Assembly: GCA_015143295.1 (NCBI GenBank)
Contig: CM026568.1
Location: 38,420,299 to 38,484,298 of the forward strand
Source of the DNA: Tetracentron sinense
Taxonomy: Eukaryota > Streptophyta > Magnoliopsida > Trochodendrales > Trochodendraceae
Reading direction: 5' to 3'
Length of the DNA stretch: 64,000 nt
The position numbers were made by a program, and so were the translations under genes. Positions 46,301 to 51,160 of this stretch are shown piece by piece. The notes below the pieces were generated by a model. That model worked only from the letters and a program-made list of their open reading frames with translations, ran no database searches and had not been told where the DNA came from. The number at the start of each line of letters is the position of its first letter. Positions within the stretch are counted from its first letter, which is position 1.

Positions 46301-47604
46301 GTGGTCCCTGAAGACTGCTTTTTATTTCATGAGTCTTTTAGAGTTTTACAGCTTCACCTATAAAATAAATAAAGAACCATGAAGCTCTTGAAGTTTGTTC
46401 CTCATCCCAATTTAATCAACTCAAAAGATTTGAATACCTGCTATTATGTGGCATTCTGGTCCCTTTAGGAATTTCTCCCTTGCAATTTTCCCACATGACC
46501 TGCTGCAGTTCCTGCGGAAGGATTTGAAAAATGATGTACTTGAAGAAATTTTATGGTGTGCCAATCTGTGGCCCAAGCTTGACTTATCCTGCAATGAGTT
46601 GAATCATTTCTCATGTTTATTACATCTAGGACTATGATATTTCAAGGTGACAAGTAGGTTGAGGGCACCAGATCGACATTTTGAATTCCACTTGGTATAA
46701 CTACTATTATAACTCCCCCCTAGATACCAATTACTAGGCAAAGAGCTCCCTAGGAGCATTAACAAGCGGACCTGTAGACTGACCAATGTGTTGGGTACAG
46801 ATTATCTCCCACTGAACATGGGAGGGAGGTTTTAAAATTGGATAGTTGTTTATTTGTTTAAAAAATATGTGAGATGGATTTGGGTTCTGTGAAGGAGGAT
46901 CTTATCATGTTCCCAGACAAATAAAACTAAGTTTGACTTCCTGATCCTGAGATAAATACCCTACCTGCGAAATCTAGTTCAGGATTTCGAGTGAGAGGTG
47001 ACAATTGCATGTCAGAGTGGTTCTGAGTTGGATGGGTATAAGCTTCTCTTGTTCGAAACCATGTGGTGGGATGATTTTGAATTTTGGGTGGAGGTAATAG
47101 CCTTGTGAGCATCTGTGAGGCTCAATTGATTATAGGAAGGGGCAGGCTTGACAATGGATGTTTTCTGACCATTATCATACTAATGGATTTTAAGTGTATC
47201 TGCACAAATAACACCTTTTTGTTTCTAATTTTCTACTTTGATTTTGCTTCACGAATGTGCTAATGGCAACATTTCCTTTCTGCAGGACTCCTGAGAAGCA
47301 GCTTCGATTGTTTGATATCAGGTTGAGGCAGACAGAGATTCACTCATTTGGTTGGAAGCAAGAAAGCAGCGAATCACAGTCAGCCCTGATAAATCAGGCA
47401 TGGTCTCCTGATGGTTTATACATCACATCTGGGTCCGCAGACCCCATGATCCACATCTTTGATATCAGGTATAATGCTTTCAAACCTTCCCAATCGATAA
47501 AAGCTCACCAGAAGCGAGTCTTCAAGGCGGTATGGCATCATTCTCTCCCCCTTCTCATTTCTATATCTTCTGATCTGCACATTGGGTTGCACAAGATTGC
47601 CTAA
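8530..47604 (+). CDS. WD40-repeat protein gene, seven exons, 551 aa
   Basis: Spliced coding sequence: join 8530-8721, 16169-16574, 16752-16908, 18243-18287, 29473-29638, 45755-46125, 47286-47604 (1,656 nt, 551 residues plus stop). All six introns start GT and end AG, and phases (0,1,2,2,0,2) keep the frame throughout. Residues 1-64 are acidic and end in a helix that continues across the first splice into a coiled coil (IEHRTKEVEHLRNRITYYKS, then LEQTERRLHLSQSKLDRLRR). Residues 90-200 are a polar linker, and about 205-551 form seven WD40-like blades ending ITSGSADPMIHIFDI and LISISSDLHIGLHKIA. WD40 propellers are binding platforms with no catalysis, so the exact partner is unknown. The protein recalls the uncharacterised plant coiled-coil plus WD40 family, possibly that of Arabidopsis At4g21520, from memory and unverified. 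Introns 1, 4 and 5 carry nested transposons. The reading frame is intact, so the gene is probably functional. Confidence 0.9.
9160..9459. mobile_element. Tourist-like (PIF/Harbinger) MITE, 300 bp
   Basis: Inverted ends of about 60 bp: GGGCCGTTCTTTTGCCGGGA at the left and the complement of GGGTCCGTTCTTTTGCGGAG at the right. Both are continued by ACTTATAAAGC and a GGCA-TTTGCA block. The ends are flanked by TTA at 9157-9159 and 9460-9462, the 3-bp duplication typical of Harbinger elements. It has no coding capacity and lies in intron 1. Confidence 0.82.
9792..10156 (-). pseudogene. LINE zf-RVT region
   Basis: VWNPGIPSKVSFFLWTASLDKILTGD-type sequence with RCFMCHQAEETMDHLLLHCP, the C-X2-C-X7-8-H-X4-C knuckle of the plant LINE zf-RVT domain (here CFMC...HLLLHC). 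The frame is open across 112 codons (9818-10156) but joins the upstream RT thumb only after a frameshift around 10160-10400. Confidence 0.82.
10463..12003 (-). pseudogene. LINE reverse transcriptase (frameshifted)
   Basis: Two frames join: 11626-12003 (SDKVPGPDGFTIEFYRACW, FLALIPRKDGA, DFRLISLVSSMYKILSKVLA) and 10463-11461 (RQGDPLSPFLFVIVVEALSR, HLQFADNTLIFC, then WQPVLERIARRLSGW and LIRSTLQSLPT). The catalytic box, normally FADD, reads FADN, so a metal-binding Asp is lost. The segment 11461-11626 between them carries frameshifts. Confidence 0.88.
12423..13070 (-). pseudogene. LINE endonuclease domain (exonuclease-endonuclease-phosphatase fold)
   Basis: A 215-codon frame. It shows GASGGILLLWDKE, then VYGP, then GGDFN (the GDFN metal-site motif), FTWS, SRIDRFL (SRIDR motif) and PISDHVPLLL (the SDH catalytic His block). 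All of these belong to the apurinic-type LINE endonuclease. The N-terminal NVRG strand is missing. Confidence 0.88.
13286..13475. mobile_element. hAT-type MITE, 190 bp, perfect 8-bp TSD
   Basis: Ends CAGTGTAGT and ACTACACTG are exact inverted complements, flanked by AAATTTTG at 13478-adjusted left (13278-13285) and right (13476-13483). Eight-bp duplications and CA..TG type ends indicate hAT. The interior is made of GCCTAGGCGA/GAGGCG blocks shared with 14221-14880, 25425-26727 and 31085 onward. Confidence 0.87.
13815..15465. repeat. GAGCTCGAGC/GGCTTGAGC-rich element, split by a MITE
   Basis: 13815-14220 and 14881-15465 are both dominated by degenerate AGCTTGGCTTGAGC and CGAGCCGAGCTC words. 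They are separated by the 660-bp hAT MITE, so they are two halves of one older insertion. The right part ends near TGTAGCCCTA, a usual end of this plant repeat class. It contains an AT microsatellite at 15217-15241. Element class not determined. Confidence 0.55.
14221..14880. mobile_element. hAT-type MITE, 660 bp
   Basis: Left end CAGTGTAGTCAAGGCGT, right end GACGCCTTGACTACATTG, which is its inverted complement with one change. The flanking octamers GCCGAGCT (14213-14220) and GCTGAGCT (14881-14888) match at 7 of 8. The interior is AT-rich without a transposase frame. It lies inside the GAGCTCGAGC-rich repeat and is therefore younger than it. Confidence 0.83.
15466..16168 (+). other. End of intron 1, nothing recognised
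   Basis: AT-rich intron sequence with short direct repeats around 15540-15660 (TTTATATGTGGGACCCACTA-like words). It ends in a plausible acceptor at 16167-16168, where the fragment GTATGCAG precedes CTTGAACAA. Confidence 0.5.
16169..16574 (+). CDS. WD40 gene exon 2 (coiled coil and linker)
   Basis: Begins LEQTERRLHLSQSKLDRLRRR, continuing the exon 1 helix in phase 0, then a Ser/Pro/Lys-rich linker with no recognisable domain, ending TKMKF plus one base before GTAATT. The in-frame ATG at 16163 lies in the last bases of intron 1, before the AG acceptor, and is not the start. Confidence 0.87.
16752..16908 (+). CDS. WD40 gene exon 3 (first propeller strand)
   Basis: After a 177-bp intron, GCAG at 16748-16751 precedes the exon. 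The split Glu codon leads into QKEHKELIPLIRSCSSPC and the first WD blade (KLRSLALSPINDQLFVT). It ends ACAAG before GTAGAT, phase 2. Confidence 0.87.
16909..18242 (+). other. Intron 3 (1,334 bp), nothing recognised
   Basis: Ordinary AT-rich intron with a short GA microsatellite at 18052-18064. I see no transposon ends or coding remnants. Confidence 0.55.
18243..18287 (+). CDS. WD40 gene exon 4, 45-nt micro-exon
   Basis: TTTTGCAG precedes it, and GGGTAAAT follows, with GT at 18288-18289. With the two carried bases it reads SALDGVINLWQVHAK, the Asp and terminal Trp strand of the first WD40 blade. Phase 2 on both sides. Its fit to the WD40 pattern is the main evidence, because 15 codons alone would be weak. 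Confidence 0.86.
19052..20720 (+). mobile_element. Nested hAT element with BED-finger remnant
   Basis: Ends CATGGTCTAAAATATCGACA and the complement of CATGATTCAAAATATCAGTA. The flanking octamers CGCGATTG and CGTGGTTG match at 6 of 8. It is the same family as 40920-43672 (CATGGTTCAAAATATCGG ends). Its plus strand at about 19975-20440 translates to the N-terminal BED zinc finger of a hAT transposase. It lies inside the outer hAT element. Confidence 0.72.
19975..20440 (+). pseudogene. hAT transposase N-terminal BED zinc-finger remnant
   Basis: Plus-strand reading gives a VW..ADPIDGNRVGPRCKFS segment, then GGGITRFKQHLLGEY and LCPKCT, the pattern of BED fingers in plant hAT transposases (KCKFC...F.GG..R.K.HL.G....C). 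The second finger Cys is Ser, and in-frame stops occur near the start and after LCPKCT. No catalytic domain is present. Confidence 0.7.
21025..21120 (+). pseudogene. Copia gag fragment, about 32 codons
   Basis: The plus strand reads YDHAYEVWEALKKKYVTEE, then AGNKKYAVG. It matches the AYEAWEALKKKYVTED-AGTKK-type motif of plant Copia gag. It is isolated, and no LTR could be assigned. Confidence 0.65.
21177..21690 (+). pseudogene. LEA-2 (LEA14/NHL-type) gene fragment with frameshift
   Basis: The frame at 21177-21611 ends with a LEA-2 domain (VVKILFTIVNPNKVGIKYSE, FSVMYKGIPLVRALVPGF, VETTVALDHVNLLQVDA). After a +1 shift near 21605 it continues as HRVELRIMGDVCAKIRILDF up to CAG before GTTAAC at 21690, which looks like a lost splice donor. 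LEA-2 proteins are beta-sandwich stress or membrane-tether proteins. The C-terminal exon is absent. It lies in intron 4 of the WD40 gene in the same orientation. It is an old pseudogene or captured fragment. Confidence 0.72.
21230..21250 (+). repeat. Short telomere-type CCCTAAA/CCCTAA run (telo-box)
   Basis: AAACCCTAA followed by two more CCCTAAC units, about 130 bp before the LEA-2 similarity begins. Telo-boxes are common in plant 5' leaders and promoters. Given the LEA-2 remnant next to it, this reading is likelier than an interstitial telomere. Confidence 0.65.
22950..23500 (+). pseudogene. LINE endonuclease remnant
   Basis: Scattered frames retain ILIFWDKEAVEILELE, LGVYDRNSSHQSLEF, DDISVRWGSPWCLVGG and later PITCDNIPILLD-like words. 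These correspond one to one with the intact-looking endonuclease at 12423-13070 (LLLWDKERVKVLE, DVSVRWAKPWCLGGDFN). Catalytic GDFN is GGST here. Confidence 0.7.
23585..23884 (+). repeat. 150-bp direct tandem duplication within the LINE
   Basis: Two copies starting at GAAAACTTTGAAGCA (23590 and 23740), about 95% alike, ending before GAATAATGAG. It is a local duplication in the LINE linker region. Confidence 0.85.
24171..24206. repeat. GA microsatellite
   Basis: Uninterrupted GAGAGA run of about 36 bp within the LINE remnant. Confidence 0.9.
24600..25424 (+). pseudogene. LINE reverse transcriptase remnant
   Basis: Pieces: VEKVYDHVNWKF (near 24640-24672), IFIMIIEALSRF (24890), ISHLQFAGDKLVLCHAS (24955-25010; catalytic FADD is FAGD), GWKSHYLEGEG and LLKSTIGSLFICFLSILSIP (25250-25360), then VEKIQRDMLWNEKRD. 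Frame changes and tandem duplications disrupt it. Confidence 0.8.
24712..24813 (+). repeat. 51-bp direct tandem duplication (two copies)
   Basis: GAGGAGGGTTTGGATGAAGG starts at 24712 and again at 24763, with the following 30 bp nearly identical. It is in the LINE RT region. A second local duplication of 36 bp (TTTTCATTATGATCATCGA) follows at 24889-24950. Confidence 0.85.
25425..26727. mobile_element. hAT-type non-autonomous element, 1.3 kb, with perfect 8-bp TSD
   Basis: Ends CATGGTTGTTAAAGGCG and TGCCTTGACAACCATG are inverted complements. AGGGATAT flanks both sides (25417-25424, 26728-26735). It splits the LINE between WNEKRDI and KKYHLAEW. The right subterminal region carries GCGACGCCTCAGGCG blocks like the other hAT MITEs. 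TC microsatellites at 25889-25908 and 26262-26292. No transposase frame. Confidence 0.86.
26728..27919 (+). pseudogene. LINE RT thumb to zf-RVT remnant, continuation
   Basis: Translation in broken frames gives KYHLAEWKLVCRSLKVGS, then sequence like LWRKLIIVNYEEKS and a zf-RVT-like EESVDHLLLHCRFARRIWS near 27545-27605. It matches the order in the other LINEs of this window. Confidence 0.7.
27925..29183. repeat. Solo LTR, 1,259 bp, with perfect 5-bp TSD
   Basis: Ends TGATGTAGCA and CCGCATCA (TGATG..CATCA), flanked by ATTGT at 27920-27924 and 29184-29188. It is homologous over its whole length to 34440-37848 minus the insertion there. It holds a purine-biased GGGCTGCGGCAGCAAGG-type internal repeat at 28370-28650. 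No internal retrotransposon domain on either side, hence a solo LTR. It sits in the LINE tail. Confidence 0.85.
29291..29472 (+). other. End of intron 4
   Basis: Follows the A-rich tail of the LINE (AATTAAAAAAAATCA at about 29275-29290) and ends in the acceptor TTGCAG at 29467-29472. No other feature seen. Confidence 0.55.
29473..29638 (+). CDS. WD40 gene exon 5 (second blade)
   Basis: Acceptor GAAGTTGCAG, donor GAGGTAAGG. With the two carried bases it reads 56 codons without a stop, from GSSASLLSTTDCVSPKQRR through WPEDITWHPHGSFLFSVYSA to SQISILNLNTSQE. Phase 2 in, 0 out. WHPHGSFLFSV..GDSQISILNL is a good WD40 blade. No ATG or long frame marks it, so simple frame scans miss it. Confidence 0.86.
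29639..30626 (+). other. Start of intron 5 with a 110-bp direct duplication
   Basis: 29969-30178 contains two copies of a segment beginning TTCCTAATTAGAGCTAC (29969 and 30079) and ending GGTATGCAGCTAG. Otherwise AT-rich sequence with an AT microsatellite near 29680. No gene. Confidence 0.7.
30755..31082 (-). pseudogene. LINE RNase H domain, C-terminal half
   Basis: Frames 30861-31082 and 30755-30994 (shifted) give KVELLSLRQGLTLSNSL (the ExxAL.xGL metal-site helix), a GCGLRAA stretch derived from four GCAGCCC repeats at 30933-30962, and IPRMANGTADILAKEG, where R-x-x-N-x-x-AD-x-LAK is the last RNase H motif. The frameshift falls at the CGCAGCC repeat. Confidence 0.72.
31085..31510. mobile_element. 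hAT-like MITE, right end unclear
   Basis: Starts CAGTGTAATCAAAGCGTCCAGGTGACC, close to the left end of 13286-13475 (CAGTGTAGTTATAGCGTCCAGG). Its right subterminal region GAGTGCCCACTAGATC..TTAGGCGAC parallels the end of the same element, but the terminal ACTACACTG is missing. It interrupts the LINE RNase H. Contains a CA microsatellite at 31290-31346. Confidence 0.55.
31290..31346. repeat. CA microsatellite
   Basis: Nearly pure (CA)n of about 57 bp with single TC and GC interruptions. Confidence 0.9.
32251..33491 (+). other. Intron 5 sequence, nothing recognised
   Basis: Unremarkable AT-rich sequence. Short frames on both strands show no family resemblance. Confidence 0.45.
34873..36968. repeat. 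Second LTR family, 2.1 kb, nested in the solo LTR
   Basis: Begins TGTCGCGCCCCAAAATCCC and ends GGGTCTCTACA (TG..CA). Sequence on either side rejoins the host LTR (GGTGCAGC / GGCAGCAC). It is the same family as 4365-4948 and 50380-50640. GGTCGACCG motifs cluster at 36645-36800. Candidate flanks GCAGC and ACGGC agree at only 3 of 5, so the TSD is uncertain. Confidence 0.7.
37736..37792 (+). repeat. 28-bp direct duplication
   Basis: ACTCAAAATCATCCACCC..GTGACACA occurs twice in a row within the LTR. The other copy (27925-29183) has it once, so this duplication is specific to this copy. Confidence 0.8.
38013..39439 (+). other. Intron 5 sequence, mostly unrecognised
   Basis: AT-rich. A GGATACGTAGGCAATCCTCACGG block at 38558-38580 resembles a motif seen in some plant LTRs, but no ends or partner could be found. 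Confidence 0.35.
39440..40330 (-). mobile_element. LINE RT fragment, minus strand
   Basis: The minus strand reads, in broken frames, an RT block near 40050 (NNTILFCKEYENM in place of ADDTILFC), then LKCFKVISGLSIE, NIMCLGIGH, IWDSIIEMFKRRLSAWMRNY and a thumb-like stretch to about 39480. No tail or 5' end could be found. Confidence 0.65.
41571..41867 (-). pseudogene. hAT transposase C-terminal tail remnant
   Basis: A 98-codon frame starting RLERNLWCRLSQTTNLHF and ending in a Ser/Tyr/Gly-rich tail (SSSYGYGYGHDVQSY) such as often follows the hATC domain in this plant subfamily. The hATC domain is not visible between this and DUF659, implying an internal deletion. Confidence 0.55.
41887..42162 (-). 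pseudogene. hAT transposase DUF659 segment
   Basis: A 91-codon frame: GIKGPTPYEITGPLFDEEIV, then YEVSLMCDNWTRSTRLSQIN and FLVYYDGNTVFHKSINVSS. This is the DUF659 block of plant hAT transposases, and the Asp of CDxWT is the first catalytic acidic residue. It then breaks off. Confidence 0.85.
42544..42990 (-). pseudogene. hAT transposase BED finger and basic/acidic linker
   Basis: Minus strand: WQYGEYLDGTRHGTKCNLYG, then WITPLKEHLEGIKTNIHSCP (about 42740-42930), the BED finger with its second Cys changed to Tyr, then AIMAHLKEKIEKKQAAA and a poly-Asp run (42560-42600, from a CATCAT repeat). Stops between the parts. Confidence 0.75.
44576..45754 (+). other. End of intron 5, nothing recognised
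   Basis: No transposon ends found. A G-run at 44776-44786. It ends in a TATCAACAG acceptor at 45746-45754. The open frame upstream of 45755 is intron read-through. Confidence 0.5.
45755..46125 (+). CDS. WD40 gene exon 6 (blades 3-5)
   Basis: Starts RKRLTFLEEKPHLKGIINSI, followed by LFMPWVDLCFVTGGSDHAV-ILWNE (blade 3), HSSAVMGVAGMQQKQIVISV-GADKRIIGFDM (blade 4) and the first half of blade 5 (SVLPNPRDFNLFMVQTG). Ends ACAGG before GTGAGC, phase 2. Confidence 0.88.
46126..47285 (+). other. Intron 6 (1,160 bp), nothing recognised
   Basis: Ordinary AT-rich intron ending TTTCTGCAG. No insertion found. Confidence 0.55.
47286..47604 (+). CDS. WD40 gene exon 7 (blades 5-7 and stop)
   Basis: Begins TPEKQLRLFDIRLRQTEIHS, then INQAWSPDGLYITSGSADPM-IHIFDIR (blade 6) and AHQKRVFKAVWHHSLPLLIS-ISSDLHIGLHKIA with stop TAA at 47602-47604 (blade 7). 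AATA-rich sequence follows at 47635-47650, but I could not pick a poly(A) signal with certainty. Confidence 0.88.
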
Positions 47605-49790
47605 ACTTTCCAAGCTGATTGCAACAATTTCCGTCCCATAATATTGTTTTTTGCTCCTTATTTTTGTCATTGGAAAGTATCATTTCTAGTTTTCAAGCTT
47701 TCACGAAAAGGAAGTAGAATTCATAAGAGTCTACATCAAGCTCAACCCAGGAAAGCTGCGCTAATGGTTAAAAATACTAGACAAGTGTATTTTTGGGGTA
47801 AGTAATGAGGGATTGCTACAAAACAGATTGCTCTTAGTCGTGGGTTTTGACATATAATCTGGTAACAGATGTACGATCCCGGAACTGCAGAACATGGTTG
47901 TGATGAACTGCGTGGTATTCTCTCACTTCTGCTTTAGTTGACAGGCACAAATTAGTAGCTGAATCCAGGTTGCAGTATGTCAATCGTTATTCACAGCATA
48001 GCTTTTCTTTCCTTGGCGCAAATTATTTGAATATATAGATTCCGGCCCATCCATAATGTACACTACTGATATTGCATTCAGTTTCAATTTACTTTTCGTG
48101 AAGATGATAAAAGTAAAGGGCTAGATTTTTTTTCGTTTATGGGGCCAAGCTAGAGGATACGAAGGATCAATCAGAATAATTTTGTGTGTGCAAGAGCTGT
48201 CTTAGGTGAGATCGGTTCTAATTCCATGGGTTTCATGCCCTTGTGGTCACCAGGCGTACTCTGCTGGTTGAAGGTGGGTGGTCTAAATTTTAGAGATTTT
48301 AAATAACCTAAAGGACATAAAGGTTGTTGATAGCCCTTTTGTCCATTCCTCACCCTACAGTAAACCGTAGCTCAAAATCAAAATCAAAATCACGCACAAA
48401 CCAACTATAACATTTGGCATATATATACACTAACAAAAACCCCGTGATGTTGAAAGAAAGTATGAGATAATATTTACATAATTAAGAAGGGATTTATGTT
48501 ATCAAGAAAAATATCTTTTCAACAAAACTATGTACAACGTAATTAGGAAGTATATGATGCAATATCGCCCGTCCCCCATTCAGATGATTACCTCTTGTCT
48601 CTAAGGTGAGAATCTCATGCTTAAGTGTGAAGATAAGCATTGCCCATCAATAGTAATATTTGAGAAAATATTAACAATTGCAAGCTAAAACTCTTTTCTA
48701 GGTGTTTTAGCTTGCAATTGGGGAGTAGTACAACAAAAGTATATTCCCAAATTAAATACATGGGTGGCATATTTGGCTCGACCTATCTATCAAAACTGTT
48801 GTCATTATTTCCACTGTTACACCTGGGCTGTCTAACTATGTATAGGTTTGAGTCCTATGGAAATTTCAGGAAAAAGGATAAATATAAATACATGTACTAA
48901 ATTACTAATTTCAACATCATGGATTATAAACTAGTAAAATTTTAGGCCTTGCTGCTGTATGGACCTGTTTCATAAAGTGACAATAAGAGAATCCATGGAA
49001 AGAATTCAATTTTGTAGCCTAAGGAAAAAGAAAGTAGTCTTTGTACGATTTACAATGTGCAGTGCACTTTACATAAAATTTAAATTGGTGATAACGTAAG
49101 AAAAAAAAAGGTTCTTGAGATTGATATACTTGAGAAACTGTCGGTAGAATTTTTACAATGTTCCAAAAGGTGAATTTGTTGCTTTAATTCTGTTTTACCA
49201 TACTACCACAATGAGGTATTCATTAATCGCTTCACACGACATCTTCGCCACAAGCAAATTGTGAGCCACGGTGACAACTATATAGAAAATTTCCAATCAC
49301 GAGACAAGACGTTAATCCAAAGATGGCAAAAAACTGTTTTAACAGGGAAAAATAATGTTTCAACAGATATGCATAGTGAAAAAGGACCAAAGCTCATCCT
49401 AGCTGTCAACTTTCTCCCATTCAAATGTAGGAGTTAGAAATATAAATACAGATACGAATACTGTTATCGTATTCGTTTATAATGTTTATTGTGAAGACTT
49501 ATGTTTGGAGAAGTGGAGAACTCTACATAATTGTTCACCCCATATGCATAATTTCTCTTTGTTAAAACTAAGGTGATCCACATTTGATTAAGCGACCTTA
49601 TGGGGAAGCACCATGACAGGACTGCTTGTGGACTTTCCCTTAAGGAGTTCATCCATCATCCTGAGCTAAGAGCTGGTATAAATGTAGCCATTCATGAAAG
49701 CATTCTTCATAAGGCACTAGCACTCATCTCCAGCCATTCTTGCATGGCTTGTTCTTACTTATGGACAAATGAATGTAATATGGAGTACAC
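47605..49790. other. Intergenic, nothing recognised
   Basis: AT-rich sequence with no convincing gene or element. The frame at 49600-49839 shows no known family. Confidence 0.45.
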
Positions 49791-49794
49791 TCCA

Positions 49795-49920
49795 TGGGCT
49801 TATCCCATTGGTTGTGTATCTCCCTTTGGGGAGGAGTGACTTGTGTTCGAGTCTTCTTGTAGCTATTGACGCCCACCATGAGTGCTAATCTTGCAAACCC
49901 CCTAACCCTAACCTAAGTAG
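49795..49920 (+). mobile_element. Possible tRNA-derived SINE fragment
   Basis: TATCCCATTGG (49801-49811) resembles a polymerase III A box and TGTTCGAGTCT (49844-49854) a B box, 43 bp apart, followed by an unrelated body ending in a CCCTAACCCTAA run and an A-tract at 49940-49950. Each box has about two mismatches, so this is only a candidate. Confidence 0.28.
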
Positions 49921-49980
49921 CTAAATGATTAGGACCAAGCAAAAAAAAAAATGAAATGTTGAGTAACTAGGACTACAGAC

Positions 49981-50250
49981 GAAAAAAATATTTAGGTTTC
50001 TACATAGCGTATTTCTAATTTCTATCTATTAGCGATCGTTATTTCTTTATTAGCGTTCATTTTTCTTGTATCAACGATTGTTGTTTAAAAAAAAAAACAT
50101 TTTTTCTACTTTTTGCTTAGCTTCAATTTCATAGATTTAGATAATAAAATTGCCTACAAACTAACAAAATTTTTGAGTTTCTACATAACGTATTTCTATT
50201 TTTTCTTTATTAGTGATCGTTGTTTCTCTATTAGTGTTCAATTTAGGAGA
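49981..50250. repeat. Direct repeat of about 85-100 bp
   Basis: TTTCTACATAGCGTATTTCT..TAGCGATCGTT..CTTTATTAGCGTTCA at 49996-50070 recurs as TTTCTACATAACGTATTTCT..TAGTGATCGTT..CTCTATTAGTGTTCA at 50178-50245. Confidence 0.7.
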
Positions 50251-50379
50251 CTTTGACTTGTGACTTGACTTGTCATATCAAACCATCCTGTACAATAAAC
50301 AAGGCAAGTTACAGCGGAAGCTAACACAATTTTTTTTTTTATACATGATCGTATTCCAAGAGTTTTATACAATAACAAA

Positions 50380-50939
50380 ATCCAAAAGTAAGAGTGGACA
50401 TGCTCACTCATCAAAATGCTTATACATATCACTCGCTCTCATCACTCGATAATATGCCTCATAAGGCAACCTATCCAAATCCTTTTCCTCATCGAGAAGG
50501 CCGCTTACTGGCTCCTCAACATACTCCTTTTTGACCCATGACTCTGGCGCGCAAATGTCAAAGGGAGTACCTGCTGACATCAAAATGTACGGCTGAGTAT
50601 TGAAAGACTCAACGTGTACAAGCTACTAGTGATATAATATACATCATGGCATGCTTGCAAATTAAAACATCACACTCATATGCATGCATAAATCCATGTG
50701 CGAAAACCTTTCTTAAAATCATGTGCATGCTTATTAACCATACTCTAAATATTATTTTTCGTGTTTCCAAAACATGCTTTTCATTCTTAAAACATAGGCC
50801 TTGTCTTGTTCTTGTCGTGCGAGAATCATGCTTGTCATTTCTTGTCTTGTGTGAATCATGTTTGTCTTGTCCCACATGCTTGAAGCCAGATGTTAGTGCC
50901 CTTGAAAACGACTTGAAGCCGGGTATGCAAATACCCCTC
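50380..50939. repeat. LTR-derived segment next to the satellite array
   Basis: 50440-50620 follows 35200-35345 of the 34873-36968 LTR in order (GGCGCGCAAATGTCAAAGG against GGTGCACAAATGTCAAATC, then TGAGTATTGAAAGACTCA against TGAGCATTGAATGCTCA). 50640-50935 diverges. The LTR right end is not reached before the satellite starts at 50940. Confidence 0.55.
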
Positions 50940-51160
50940 ACGAAGCAAAACGGATGAAACGCGGACCTAAACTTCTCTGGGACGTAATGCGGCGATCGTA
51001 GCTCCAAAAACTTATTTCCACACATACATTCGAACGTCTTGACGAGCTCTACTATTTCAAAAAAAAGTTTGCTCAATTCGCTTTCCAGAAATGTAAGAAA
51101 AGTGGTTTCGATTTCGAGACGTCGAAAATACGAAAAGGAATACCCTAACTTTGAAAGGGA
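50940..51160 (-). repeat. First satellite segment, inverted
   Basis: These 220 bp are in reverse orientation to the rest of the array (they begin ACGAAGCAAAACGG and end CCCTAACTTTGAAAGGGA). The plus-oriented array starts at 51161 with TGCACGTAATTTTTGG. The segment is the reverse complement of about 51196-51417, giving an inverted repeat with a spacer of about 35 bp. Confidence 0.9.
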
